From assembly GCF_032884065.1 (NCBI RefSeq), contig NC_088866.1:29704440-29768439 (forward strand): a stretch of 64,000 nt of DNA, read 5' to 3'. The position numbers and the translations under genes are program-made. Source of the stretch: Artemia franciscana (taxonomy: Eukaryota > Arthropoda > Branchiopoda > Anostraca > Artemiidae). Under the pieces are notes generated by a model that saw only the letters and a list, made by a program, of their open reading frames with translations, was not told the DNA's origin and made no database searches. Of the stretch, positions 27,731 to 38,909 are shown piece by piece; position 1 is the stretch's first letter; every line of letters starts with the position of its first letter.

Positions 27731-28322
27731 ACATTAACACCTGCATACTTAACACCTGAGCTAAGGCTCAAGGTGTTTTTTCACAGTTAAAAAAAAGTTT
27801 GGAAGAATAGAAAGATAAGTCTACAAACCAAGATTAGAATATTGGAAGCTACAGTGATGACAGTGGTCAAATATGGCTCTGAAGCATGGACACTCCGAAA
27901 AGCAGATGAAAATTTACTAGATGTTTTCCAGAGAAATTGCCTACGGATTGTTCTGGGTACCCGGCTGACTGACCGTATTTCAAACAGTAGGTTGTACGAA
28001 AAGTGTGGTTCAATCCCACTTTCTGGGGCTATAATGAAAGAAGGGTTGAGATGGCTAGGCCACGTTCTACGGATGAAGGATGAGAGATTACCGAAGATTG
28101 TCCTTTTTGGCTAACCGTCTGGGGCTACACGGAAAGCAGGTCGTCCTTGTCTGGGTTGGGAGGATGTTATAAATAAAGATTTAAAGGGAATGGGAACTTC
28201 CTGGGAGGGTGTAAAGAGGGAAGCTTTAAATAGATTAGGTTGGAAGAGGAGCGTGCGTAGCTGTGTTGGCCTCAGGCGGCTTGGTGCTGTAGTGAGTTAT
28301 TAGTAGTAGTAGTAGTAGTAGT
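27731..28322 (+). mobile_element. 5'-truncated LINE with TAG tail and 13-bp target duplication
   Basis: The 3' part encodes the C-terminal end of a LINE reverse transcriptase protein (VKYGSEAWTLRKADENLLDV, then FQRNCLRIVLGTRLTDRISN and GLRWLGHVLRMKDERLPK), open for 90 codons from 27842. It ends with a (TAG)n tail at 28301-28325. The target duplication AGTACTCTTGCTT lies at 27718-27730 and again at 28323-28335, perfectly conserved. This shows a fairly recent target-primed insertion. It belongs to the same family as the longer copy at 47135-49338. Confidence 0.9.
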
Positions 28323-28718
28323 AGTACTCTTGCTTGAATTATATTTGTGAAGTTAATTTTTTTTCTCGCGTTTGACTATGCTTATATGTTGTTGTTGTTT
28401 TTTTTTTTATATTGACGTTCATATTTTCTCGTTTATTGCTAAGTCCTTTTTACTGTTTTTTAAATAAGCAGATGTGGAACGGACAATAAAGTAATTGGTC
28501 AAATACCCTATAGGCAAGGGCACTTTGCAAATAACACATAAGTGTAAATAAAGATAATGTAATTGACCTTGAACGGACACAAGTTATTATATAATCCCTG
28601 TTAAAAGGTTTAGTCAATGGCATGCAGGGGAATGGCATCCTGAAGGAAGGTCAAAGGGTGGCCTGCTTGTATTCTAAGCCCGTATACTACTAGTCATTAA
28701 ATATTATCCCATTTTCAG

Positions 28719-28901
28719 GGAACATGTCCCAGATTTATCCAAAATCTTGTATTTGGATCAAGTGAACAATGCACCTGGATGGCCTTGCATTTATCCAAGT
28801 TTTTCCTACGACCTCTGTCACGTCAGCTGCAGACACTTGATCACATGGCAGCCAATTGTGTTGAGATAATGGAAAATACGTTTTCGCCCCAAGCTTCGTG
28901 A
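28719..28901 (+). CDS. Probable terminal coding exon completing the PAT-like domain (exon E)
   Basis: The acceptor ATCCCATTTTCAG precedes an open frame of 60 codons ending in TGA at 28899-28901. The frame is phase 0, exactly what exon D needs. The peptide runs GTCPRFIQNLVF, SSEQCTWMALHLSKFFLRPL, then LQTLDHMAANCVEIMENTFS. Joined to exon D, it keeps the order of a PAT core: Y-x-x-x-K, an amphipathic stretch with a Glu, a Pro-containing turn, and L-D with a downstream C-x-E-x-x-E-like end. Typical perilipins continue with an 11-mer region and a four-helix bundle; none follows here, so the protein would end with the PAT-like segment. An alternative is that a weak donor (TTC|GTGAAC) skips the stop. 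Confidence 0.6.
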   Translation, partial: GTCPRFIQNLVFGSSEQCTWMALHLSKFFLRPLSRQLQTLDHMAANCVEIMENTFSPQAS

Positions 28902-29001
28902 ACTATATATACTAAGCTGCTGCCTTGAGCTTTTTAAGTGGAAGGGGAAGCAGCCTATATTGAATCTTCGTTGCATTATTGTTGTACCGTTATTACGAAA
29001 A

Positions 29002-29007
29002 ATTAAA
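29002..29007 (+). terminator. Possible poly(A) signal ATTAAA
   Basis: ATTAAA lies about 100 bases after the TGA of exon E, the second most common animal poly(A) hexamer. No strong downstream GT-rich element was checked. Confidence 0.3.
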
Positions 29008-29009
29008 TT

Positions 29010-31170
29010 ACAATATTTTGTCTCAATTAGACTTTTCAATTGTTTCTAAAGTCTTTAAAAGGGAGAATTTTTATGAGGAGCAAATATGGGCGTCAAAGCA
29101 TATCGGAAGCAGTACAACTACCAGCGTTTGGTCCGTTTCTTTGGTTTCATTTTCTGAGAGATTTTTTCCATGTGGGATACGAAAAGATGAGAAGAGACTC
29201 TGCTCTTAGTTTTTTAGAATTCCCAAGGTTTCATTCTAGCCTAATAATTAGCATAATAAGCAACAAAATGAGACTACCTTAGCTCCAAAACTAACTTCAA
29301 AAGATCATGTAATGTCAGACCTTTGTCGGGCTATGTACTGTTTCTTTGAAGACATAAAACGGAAATTCTGACCCTTAAGTTCCTAATGTTAGTAGGATTT
29401 GAGGAATTGATGAATTTGGAAATTTTACACGCTGTTAGGGTCAACACCAACAAGGATAGCAGGTCTAAAATTTCTTAAGGGAAAAATCTTTGAAATTGGC
29501 CTTGTCTCGATAAAATTTAAAGTGACTTGGGACACTTCTATGTTATCTGGAAATAATTATGGAAGAGTGGATCTCAAAATTCCAAATTTGTATCTTTGTA
29601 TTTATATTTTTGGCTCGTTGAAAAAGATTTTGGATTTTGATAGAATTTTCTGAAACTGGGTGTGCATATAAAACATCAGATTGATATATTCATTACTTCT
29701 AATACATTATATAAAAAACTCGAGAGCAGCATAAAGGACAAATGTCCTGCGTGTGGCTCTATCTTTTAACATAAAAATATTCACCAATTAATAACACAAA
29801 AACTAATCTGTTATTTGTCACAAAAAAGAAGAAATAATTAACCTTAAAAAGGTTTCAAGAAAAGTTAAAAAAAATTTCTTTTACCCGGAACTAGGCCTAA
29901 AGAAGTCCAACTGTAATCTGACTTAGAGATGAAAGGATGGAGAGGCATTTCCAGAATCCTCATCAGTGAATGAGCCAAAGAAATGCGAAAAGTCAACAAA
30001 ACTTCATTGAAAGTAAGAACTGGTGTCCTAGGTTTGACTTTTAGCCATCGAGAAACAAAACTTACTTCTTTGGAGGGAGGAAGGTTCCAAAATTGTTATC
30101 TTTGGAACATCCACCCAAAACAGTAATCTAATATTGGCTAAGCTTGCTAGGGAGTTGGAGGTACTCACTCATTTGGTGCAAAGAACAAGATTCTACTTTT
30201 GCTTATGATGATACCTGTCAGAACTCTGTGTTGAAGGACGGCGGAATCTCTTAATTCTTGTTGTCATGATAACTAAAAGAAGTGGTTTTCAGATCTCAAT
30301 CGAACTTGGTGGGAAGTAAAAGTAACCGTCCTATTGAGAATTTTGTGGTCTTTAGTCGATTAGACCAATACCGGGGTCCGTAAATTCTGGTCACCCGGAG
30401 ACCAATCCAAAGGGGTTGTCATATATCAAAAATTTTGGGAGAGATTGTAACTAAGGGACATTTTGGTCCCTTGGAGACCCATGCGAAATCTCAGCCCCCT
30501 TAGAAGGAGCAGAGGGACCATTAATTTGTGTCGTTATATCTCCCAGAAGGTGTGGTTAAATTTCAACCACACAGTGGGAAGTAAGGGCTAGTATCCTAAT
30601 TATACCTTTGAAGTATAGTCACAAAAGGATTAATGCTGCTGAGGCGGTGGCCAGGGGTGTAGCTTGAGCATTGTTATTTGGGGGGGGGCAAGATGGGTCC
30701 ATATTCAGATAGTCAAGGAGGACAGGCTATATAATAATTTTCCCTCCAAATTTTAGGGGGAAACTGCCCCCCCCCAAATGACGCCCTGGTGGTGGATGTC
30801 CTTAAATTATTACCACCTGGGTATATATGATAAACATTTGTTAGATCTCACCGAAACTTAATCCGAAATGCCAGCTGATGGGTGCCGTCTCATGGACTTA
30901 TTCAATACATGCTGGATAAAGAAAAGATCTAAATTCTTTTCATCGTTCAAGGTATTTGACCAAGCGTGACTACGTTTTTATCATTCGTGCCTATAGGAAC
31001 GGCTTTTCGAGTTTCGACAATTAGTGGTAGGAAGTAGCTACAATAGTTTTGATTGTGCCTTTGGAGAGGCTCGAATTCGATCAGACATCTTATGCAGCAT
31101 TGGTAGCCAGAAGCATGTTCAGAGCTAGATCTTTAGTCTTTTATCATTGTTTGGCTTAACCATGTTTCAA
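29010..31170. other. Intergenic or intron sequence with weak 300-bp repeats
   Basis: Phrases recur at about 30005, 30310 and 30575 (AAGTAAGAACTGGTGTCCTA, GTGGGAAGTAAAAGTAACCG, GTGGGAAGTAAGGGCTAGTA), suggesting a decayed roughly 290-bp array. It may be a distant relative of the modular repeat element (AACTTGGTGGGAA words). No gene was found. Confidence 0.4.
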
Positions 31171-31174
31171 ACAG

Positions 31175-32310
31175 TTCGTGGTAACGAACTGTAGTAAAGA
31201 GCGACCCGGCTCAATAGTAAACGAAACTCTAAAAAACGGAGCTTCGATGCTAAAAGATATATCAAAAGAATCAGATTTTCATGTTAATTTTAAATATATA
31301 AGTTTCATCAAATTTAGTCTTTGTCATCAAAAGTTACGAGCCTGAGGAAATTTGCCTTATTTTGGAAAATAGGGGGAAACACCCCCTAAAAGTCATAGGA
31401 TCTTAACGAAAATCACACCATCGCATTCAGCGTATCAGAGAACCCTATAGAAAAAATTTCAAGGTCCAATCTACAAAAATGTGGGATTTTGCATTTTTTG
31501 CCAGAAAACAAATCACGGGTGCGTGTTTATTTGTTTTTTTTTTGTTTTTTTTTTCCATGGGTCATCGTATCGACCAAGTGGTCCTAGAATGTTGCAAGAG
31601 GGCTCATTCTAACGGAAATGAAAAGTTCTCGTGCCCTTTTTAAGTGACCAAAAAAAATGGAAGGCACCTAGGCCCCCTCCCACGCTCATTTTTTCTCCAA
31701 AGTCAACAGATCAAAATTTTGAGATAGCCATTTTGTTCTGCATATTCAAAAACCATAATAAATATGTCATTGGGAATGACTTACTCCCCCACAGTCCCTG
31801 GGGGAGGGGCTGCAAGTTACAAACTTCGACCAGTGTTTACATATAATAATGGTTATTGGGAAGTGTACAGTCGTTTTCAGGGGATTTTTTTTTGGTTTTG
31901 GGGGTGGGGTTGAGGGGAGGGGGCTATGTGGGAGGATCTTTCCTTGGAGAAATATATCATGGGGGAACAGAAATTCAATGCAAAGGGCGCAGGATTTTCA
32001 AAAATTACTATAAAAAAAACGATGAAAAATAAACATGGAAAAGTATTTTCAATTGAAAGTAAAGAGTAGCATTGAAACTTAAAACGAACAGAGATTATTA
32101 CGCATATGAGGGGTTCTAAAAATACGTTAGAATAAAGAGTGAGGTATTTAGGAGTACATAAATACCTCGCTCTTTATGCTATAGCATTTTTAGTAATTTC
32201 AACTATTTATTCTACGGCCTTTTTGATTCAGGGGTCATTCTTAAAGAATTGGGACAAAACTTACGATTTAGTGTAAAGAACGAGGTATTAACGAGGGTAC
32301 AAACCCCCTC
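31175..32310 (+). repeat. Interspersed repeat family B, copy 1 (about 1.1 kb)
   Basis: It can be aligned by eye to 40035-41060. Shared blocks are GTGGTAACGAAC near the start, CAAAAGTTACGAGCCTGAG, GCGTGTTTATTTGTTT, CAAAATTTTGAGATAGCCAT, CCACAGTCCCTGGGGGAGGG, and the end module AAACTTAAAACGAACAGA with a CTCTTTA-type block. No coding capacity is evident, so the family cannot be named. A further fragment of the same family follows at 32400-32530. Confidence 0.7.
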
Positions 32311-32629
32311 ATAGACATAATAAGAATTAAAGAATATAAAAGTTTCTTACGTAAGTTAATTCTTACGTTACGTATATTTTTTACTAATAAAAAGATTCGT
32401 GAAAAATTAAAATTTATAGTTGCCTTTTTATGTAACCGAAAAATTGCATGGCAACTAGGTCTCCTTCCCCATCCCTTATTTCTCAAAATCGTCTGATCAA
32501 AACTAAGAGAAAGCCATTTAGCCAAAAAAGGAATTAAGATGCAAATTTCATTTTAATAATTTATATGTGGAGAGCCAAAATCAAACATGTATTAATTCAA
32601 AAACGTTCAGAAATTACATAAAAAAACTA

Positions 32630-32892
32630 GTTTTTTTAACTGAAAGTAAGGAGCGACATTAAAACTTAAAACGAACAGAAATTACTCCGTATATGAAATG
32701 GGTTGTCCCCTCCGCAATCCCTCGCTCTTTACGCTAAAGTTTGACTCTTTACCACAATTCTGCTTTTTAAAACAATTAAAAGCTTTAGCGTAAAGAGCGA
32801 GGGATTGCGGAGGGGACAATCCATTTCATATACGGAGTAATTTCTGTTCGTTTTAAGTTTTAATGTCGCTCCTTACTTTCAGTTAAAAAAAC
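32630..32892. repeat. Nearly perfect 110-bp inverted repeat (foldback)
   Basis: The arm at 32630-32739 begins GTTTTTTTAACTGAAAGTAA and the arm at 32783-32892 is its reverse complement with a single visible mismatch, separated by 43 bases. The arms contain the end module of family B (GGAGCGACATTAAAACTTAA). Transcribed, it would form a hairpin of over 100 bp. Being so well conserved next to decayed relatives, it must be young or gene-converted. Confidence 0.92.
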
Positions 32893-33239
32893 AGAAGTAT
32901 TTTTTGTAATAGCCTGATAAACATTTATGTTAAAAACAAACTACCAACAACAAAAACAGAGCATGAAAAGGTGATGTTGATAAAATAATGGAACAAGATA
33001 ATGTATGTACTCAAGGACATCCCCAGGGTGGGGTCAGGATAGCTTTATCGAAAAGCACGAAAATTTGCAATCCCCATGATTGAAAACCACCCTCCCCTTC
33101 CACCTCGAATCGAAAGCTTTGATGTAATACTCAGTTTTTGCCTATAGTTTAAGTTCTCTTAAATTGTGACAAAAGTTTGACTTTTTGTCACAATTATTGA
33201 AGGGACTGCTCAAACGCAAGAGCCTGTGAATCTGAATGA

Positions 33240-33365
33240 GATGCATTTTACAGAACTGTAAACCTTAGGGTAAAGAGCGGGAGCTGAGGAAGGGATATGC
33301 GGAATGTTTTCTGTTTGTTTTAGTTTTAATGATGCTCCTTACTTTCAGTTGAAAAACCTGTTTTT
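33240..33365 (-). repeat. Fragment of the family B end module
   Basis: Reverse orientation: GGTAAAGAGCGGGAGCTGAG and GATGCTCCTTACTTTCAGTT match the right arm of the foldback with several differences. Confidence 0.6.
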
Positions 33366-35160
33366 TATTCATTTAATCTCTTAAAAGGACAGGTAGCAAG
33401 CTAGTCACCCAGCCACCATGTAAAAACAAAATTACTAAAATTTTGAGAAACGGTCACTAAATGAGCAAAAAAAAAAAAATCACCGAATTAAAAAATTTTC
33501 GCCTGAAAGGTATTTAAAAAAAGAGGAAAAATCACTAGACAAAAAAAAACACAAGAAATAGTGATAAATCACCATGGCTAAAAACCCTGCGCCCAGTCTT
33601 GTCGAAGCTGAAATTGAACCCTCGGGTCCCGTATTACCAAATAGAGTATCAATCCACATTGCTGCTGCAGTGTTTCTTCAGGGAACCAAAAAACTTCTAA
33701 GAAATATAAATTATTTACCTAAATGATAACAATACTAAGAGATATATGGCCAAATTGGCTTACGATAACCTGATAACAATTTGTACAAAAATGAAGAAAA
33801 TAAAGATTTAAGTTGTATTATGTACCAATTACAATTACAGCAATAATGTAATAATCTAATGAAAATAAAATTTGTTTTTAGTATTTTCCTGTTTATTTTC
33901 GGTGGTTTCACACTATTTCAGATTATCAGCCGAATTCGTATTACCGCGGATGCTATGCCACCCATTTCTATGGATAGTTGAACGATTGTCTTATTAATAT
34001 AATTTTTTGTGGGTTTAGTCTTACATCAGATTAGGAATCCACTTATTCACGGGTGCCATGCCCCAAATTCTGTCGACAATCAAATGGGTATATAAGTTAA
34101 TATATATTAGACGCGTTAAACAAAATTTTGCGCGATTTTAGTGCTCCTATTTCAAATTATCTGTTATACATTTATGAACTAACAATAAAGTTTTTGAAAA
34201 GAGAAGTTTTTTTCAGGAAAGATTAAGGAGCAATATTAAACCCTAAGACAAGAAGAAATAAAGTCCTATAATAACTGAAACAGGCAGAAATGTTTATTAA
34301 TAATTAAATGACACCAAAAACAAACAGAAAATAAATCAAAATAGCCAAATGAAACATAAACACCACAGATACTGCTATAGATGAATAAATACATCCTAAA
34401 ATAAGCAGAAACTAAAAGGAATAATCAGGTTAAACCTAAACACACACATACATTAATACACATGGGGATTGGGTTACGGCTAAAGCCCTTAAAATTCTGC
34501 GTCACTTGCGCTTTACTGAAAACAACTTGTATTCCGAGCAAGGTTTTATCTATTTGTTATTGAACAAAAAGCAAAATAATAAAAAAAAAACATTGCAAGT
34601 CTATTCGTTTACAAATAAGCGTGGTTCTACTCCAACTCCCCACAATCCCTCTAATCTAAACAGCTTGAGCTCCATTTGCATTTAATTAAAACAGAAAAAA
34701 AACGATATGTATTTCGAACAGAATTCCTTTGTCAAATCATTGACATATTCAAATAAAATATAATAGTCAATATGACTGGAAAGAACGAATGAAAGTTTTA
34801 TAATTGTTTAATATATAATAATATTAATTCCTGGGAATCTCAGCAAATTTTGATATTCAATTTCATAGTTATAAAAGAATTTTTTTTAATATAATTGGTT
34901 TCCAGTAAAGAACAAATGACGCTATAAGCTGTAGACGGTCTAGAGGGTAGTAGCACTACTGTTTTTTTTTTTTTTTTTTTTATTTCTATTTGTTCTCGGT
35001 TTGATTCATTTTAATTTATCCTCGTTTTAGGATTTATTTATTCACCTATAGCAGTATCTGTTATCGTTAAGCTTGACATGGTTATTTATTTAAATTTCTG
35101 TTCTTTTTAGGTTTCATTTGTTTAATAATAGTCGTTTCGGTTTGTTTTAAGTTGGAATTA
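33366..35160. other. AT-rich sequence, nothing recognised
   Basis: No open frame of note on either strand. A run of about 20 T lies at 34962-34981. Confidence 0.5.
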
Positions 35161-35164
35161 AATT

Positions 35165-35365
35165 AAAAAAAAAAACAAGTTTTTTGACCGAAAGTAAGTA
35201 GCAACATTAAAGCTCATAATGAACATAAATTATTTCGTATATAAAGAGGTTGCCCCCCCCTTTTTTAACTACCTTGCTCGTCGAGCTAAAGTTCTTAGCA
35301 CTTTAAAGAAACTTCCTATTCTAATTAAATCGCCCTTGTGTTTCAGGAGTCGTTCTTTAAAATCT
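35165..35365 (+). repeat. Family B end-module fragment
   Basis: GACCGAAAGTAAGTAGCAAC and the later CAGGAGTCGTTCTTTAAA match the 3' part of the 31175 and 40035 copies. The 80-codon frame here is part of the repeat, not a gene. Confidence 0.6.
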
Positions 35366-36074
35366 GGGACAAACAGTCGAATTTGTATGCATAGTGGCGT
35401 TAGTTTACACTTAAACCAGTTCAAACATTCAGAATCTATTTTTACAGTCCTTCGTATTTGATTTTTTTTTTAATCTGGAGTAGAGGTCAAGTTTTTTGCA
35501 AAATTAAAATTAGATCTGACGTATTAATACAAATTTAAGAGTATACTCGATATCAATTACTAATATTAGATATACACAAGATTAAATTCAATAACACCCT
35601 TGAAAAAGAAACATTCTTCAAAACAATGGTGTAATCGCATCAAGGATGAACGCAGGAGCTTTTCTCTGGGCAGACGGAGAGGGCAATCAATAAAAATGAA
35701 AATTTGAATAAGAAGTTCCCAAAAGTTCGAGATTTCAGGAGGGTCTAAGCCCCGAGGTCCTCCTCCTACCTACAACCCTGGCTCATACCTACAAACTAGT
35801 ATTCAGGATATGACATGGTATTTACAATCAAGTGTATATTTGGACATGTTTCAAGATTATTTGTTTCAGATTATTATCAAATTCTGAAATAAATAATATT
35901 TTTACACAGCTGCTAAGGTAATTAATGTCTCAAATATTTATGAAATTCTTTAACTTGAGAAAAGAACATATATTGAAATAATTACTAGATGTACTTTGAA
36001 ATATTTTTATTGCTTCATACAATATATATCAAAGAATTTAGCAAACCTAATAAAAATGAACCTGTATTTTAAAG

Positions 36075-36156
36075 GTCTTAGATCTGGTTGTATTTAAAGA
36101 GAAAATTAGTCAAGTTTATGCAGCATACGGAATCACACTGAATATTTTCTATCCGA
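36075..36156 (+). CDS. Candidate alternative exon of the PAT-like gene (weak)
   Basis: The sequence TTTTAAAG precedes and A|GTAAGTG follows, an excellent donor but a poor acceptor. The only open phase is 0, matching the end of exon D: 27 codons starting VLDLVVFKEKISQVYAAYGI, then one base. If used instead of exon E it would extend the protein. Joined to the next acceptor (41879), the frame stops 22 codons later, so it would give a short basic tail. Against it: the donor word recurs in diverged forms further on as part of a local tandem repeat of about 110 bp (36140-36500), so it may be chance. Confidence 0.3.
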
Positions 36157-36500
36157 GTAAGTGAATTATGTTACTATTTTTGTGTTCATTCCAGAGTTGT
36201 GAAGAGAAGTTTAGGATTTAACATTCTTAGATATGAACGTATATTTAACATGAATTTCCCTATTGGAGTGAGTGCAACGACCTTGTTGTAAAGGAATCCA
36301 TTTCTAAGTTATAAGGAAAGATGTAGCGAATATTATAAAATATGACCTTCAAATTAAATTTGAATTTTCCTATCTGAGCAAGTGCAATTGCCAGCGGAAG
36401 TTTTCAAGAGAGGTTTGAGACTTAGCATTCTTATACATGACTTTCCCTTATGAGAGATATTTTCTTATATATATTCTTATATTTTCCCATCTGAGAGAGG
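36140..36500 (+). repeat. Degenerate tandem repeat, about 110-130-bp units
   Basis: The phrase TTTTCTATCCGAGTAAGTG recurs in altered form as TTTCCCTATTGGAGTGAGTG, TTTTCCTATCTGAGCAAGTG and TTTTCCCATCTGAGAGAGG. The units also share a GAAGAGAAGTTTAGGATTTAA / GAGGTTTGAGACTTAGCATT theme. Confidence 0.6.
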
Positions 36501-36574
36501 AGAGGTGTGTCAGTTGCTTTCTTAAATATGCTAAAATAAAAAGGTAAAGAAAACGGCACTGAGCTTAACAGTTC

Positions 36575-36980
36575 CTACCGGTAGTGCTGATATTTGGCCC
36601 CTCGACCAGGAAATTGGGGGTAGGGGTCCAGCCATCCTATGCTTTCACGCTTCCTGTTTACTTTCCTCAGACTTTCTACGTACACTTTTTTAGCTAAGTC
36701 GGCTCTAACTGCGCTTACAGAGCCACACGACTGACCCCCGTTCGAAACCGAACAACCAGTGACACCAGGACCCAAATCCCTGTTATCACGGACAAATGAT
36801 TTCAAGTCTGGCGTGCTAATTACTCGCCTAGGAGAGCCCAAGTCTAGTCCATAAATCCTTCATGATCACCTCATTTAAAACGACCGCTTTCTGCTTGATC
36901 CCAGGTGGATGACCAACGAACCCGGTCTTTGACAATCTATCCACTGTAAAACACATCAGTCGTCCACAGTCATTTCTTCA
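36575..36980 (-). pseudogene. GC-richer block with a frameshifted coding relic of unknown family
   Basis: The minus strand has a coding-like 45-codon stretch (CFTVDRLSKTGFVGHPPG near 36940, ending DLWTRLGLS and a stop). Shifting by one base, it continues as RRVISTPDLKSFVRDNRDLG through an 88-codon frame to 36575. Base composition is distinctly more GC-rich than the flanks. This suggests a captured or transposon-derived coding sequence broken by one frameshift. I do not recognise the protein. Confidence 0.4.
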
Positions 36981-37274
36981 ATGAAAATATTCGCAGTTTT
37001 TAAATTTTTTCTTCGGATTATTAAATTCAAAAGTGAAGTAGCCCAATATTTTTTTAAGAAACAATATGGTTTTGAGAAACAGTTTTAAGCTTTTTGTAAG
37101 TTCGGTAGCTTTAGATTTTAGTAAATAAAAGCTAACTAATTGCTTAAGAATGTTTTCCAAAGCAGTTTTTACACTGAACTCAAAAATGTAATAAATTATT
37201 TTGTAAATCTTTTGGAATTCTTAGTGTTTCAAACCTAAAAGTTTTAATAAAATTAACTAAGATTAGATTATTGG

Positions 37275-37690
37275 GACCCCCAAGGCGACCATAGTGGTCA
37301 GGTATGGATGTGATACGCAGAGGCCTTGAAAAGTTTAGGTAGATATGCTAAATGTCTTCCACAGAAATTTTCTAACAATAGTTTTAGGCATTCATTTTTC
37401 AGGACCTTTATATCAAACAGTAAGATGTAGGAATAATGAAGTCGAATACCAATTTCTAGGACTATGTTAAGATAGCTACATCATGTTCTACAGATGAAGC
37501 ATAATAGTTAAGTCGTCGTCCCTAATGGAGTGGGAGGAGGTTATGAGAAAGCATTGAAAATAAACTAGAAATGCGGGGGAGAGTTAAAGAGTGAAACTTT
37601 GAAGGAAGTAGGCGGAATGGGAAGTTCTGCATCTGTTTTGGCCTCAGGTGGCTATGTGCTGCAAAAAGTTACCAGTAGTCATAGTTGTAA
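37275..37690 (+). mobile_element. Decayed LINE 3' fragment
   Basis: It aligns by eye with the C-terminal part of the LINE at 27731 and 47135 (ATAGTGGTCAGGTATGGATG, then CTTCCACAGAAATTTTCTAA, and CTGTTTTGGCCTCAGGTGGC near 37633), heavily mutated. The 3' end is a degenerate AGTAGTCATAGT tail. Confidence 0.7.
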
Positions 37691-38319
37691 TAGGAGAAGC
37701 CTAGAAAGGTAGGAAATCTAATTATAGTTTCGGATGTACATTAAAAAGTTACGTTAGAAAACTCGTGGAAAATTCATTATTTCTTCAAATGTCCAGAATA
37801 GTCCAGTTTTGGAAAAAAAAAGCTCAAAAAAGGTATTAACTGAAAACCAAGGACGATGGGAAATTCCGATTGCATTTCCAAATCAAGCAAAAAACTTTCC
37901 ATTAAAATCTACTAGAAAGGTTTTATTTACCTCTTATGTAAGGGGCCATCCATTCTCAATAATTGTGTGCCCAAGGTTGCAAATATGGTAGAAATGAGTT
38001 ACGCTGGGCCCGAAAATGCAGGCATGGCGGAAGTTGGCAAAATTTGGCACAAAATGTGCCACACTTGGTATAACAAACAACACCACAAGAAGTACACCAG
38101 ATAGGGGGCTGGGTGACCCCTTCAGACAAGTATTTTTATGAGGTGTACAGGTTTTGCAATAAATAGTGGGAATTTCCGTGGGGTTTCCCACAGAAAAGCC
38201 CGTCATTCTAGATGACAACAAGAGGGTGTCAAGGGCGTACAGTGACTCCCCAACTCTTTAGTGTTATCATTGGGTTATATTATGACAAGTTCTACAATAT
38301 GCCTCAGATTTAGGCACTA

Positions 38320-38640
38320 GTTTGAGCATCATCTAATCTCGAACGCTGACTTGGCCATCTCGGTGGGAGTAATGGAGCAACTGCTTGAAGCGTCTCGACT
38401 TTTACGAGAAGACGCGGAAAAGAATGGACTACAGATAAACATGAATAAAACCAAAATTTTGGCCATTAGCTCATCTACCCCTGAGGGTGATTCATCAGCT
38501 AATCCCAACACTTCCGCTAGCATTGATATTATTCAAAAGTTCACCTATATGAGCTAGAAAAGAATGGACTACAAATAAACATGAAAAAAAACAAAATTTT
38601 GGCCATTAGCTCATCTACCTCTGAGGATGATTCATCAGCC
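38320..38640 (+). mobile_element. LINE reverse transcriptase fragment with internal duplication
   Basis: The frame at 38351-38557 reads like the post-catalytic part of an RT (LLREDAEKNGLQINMNKTKI). The block AGAAAAGAATGGACTACA through CATCAGC occurs twice (about 38407-38500 and 38554-38640), so the second half is a local duplication. A LINE tail-like end with GTAGTGGTAGTAGTA lies at 38885-38905. Confidence 0.65.
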
Positions 38641-38909
38641 GATCCTCCCAGGCTAATTTATTGGGTGGCACCCCAATTATGTACGAGAGGGTCGTACATA
38701 ATATAATTTCCGCTAATGTTAAGTTTTAGCATCAATCTTTACTTTTTTTGGAGTAAAGATGTAGTATTTATTAATAATATCCGGACAAAGTCAAATGATC
38801 TACCAAGGTTACGTATCTTATAGATAATGACATTGGAAGGGTGGGATGGGAGGAGCCTACGCAGCTAAGTGCTCCTGTGAGTTGCTAGTAGTGGTAGTAG
38901 TATTGATAG

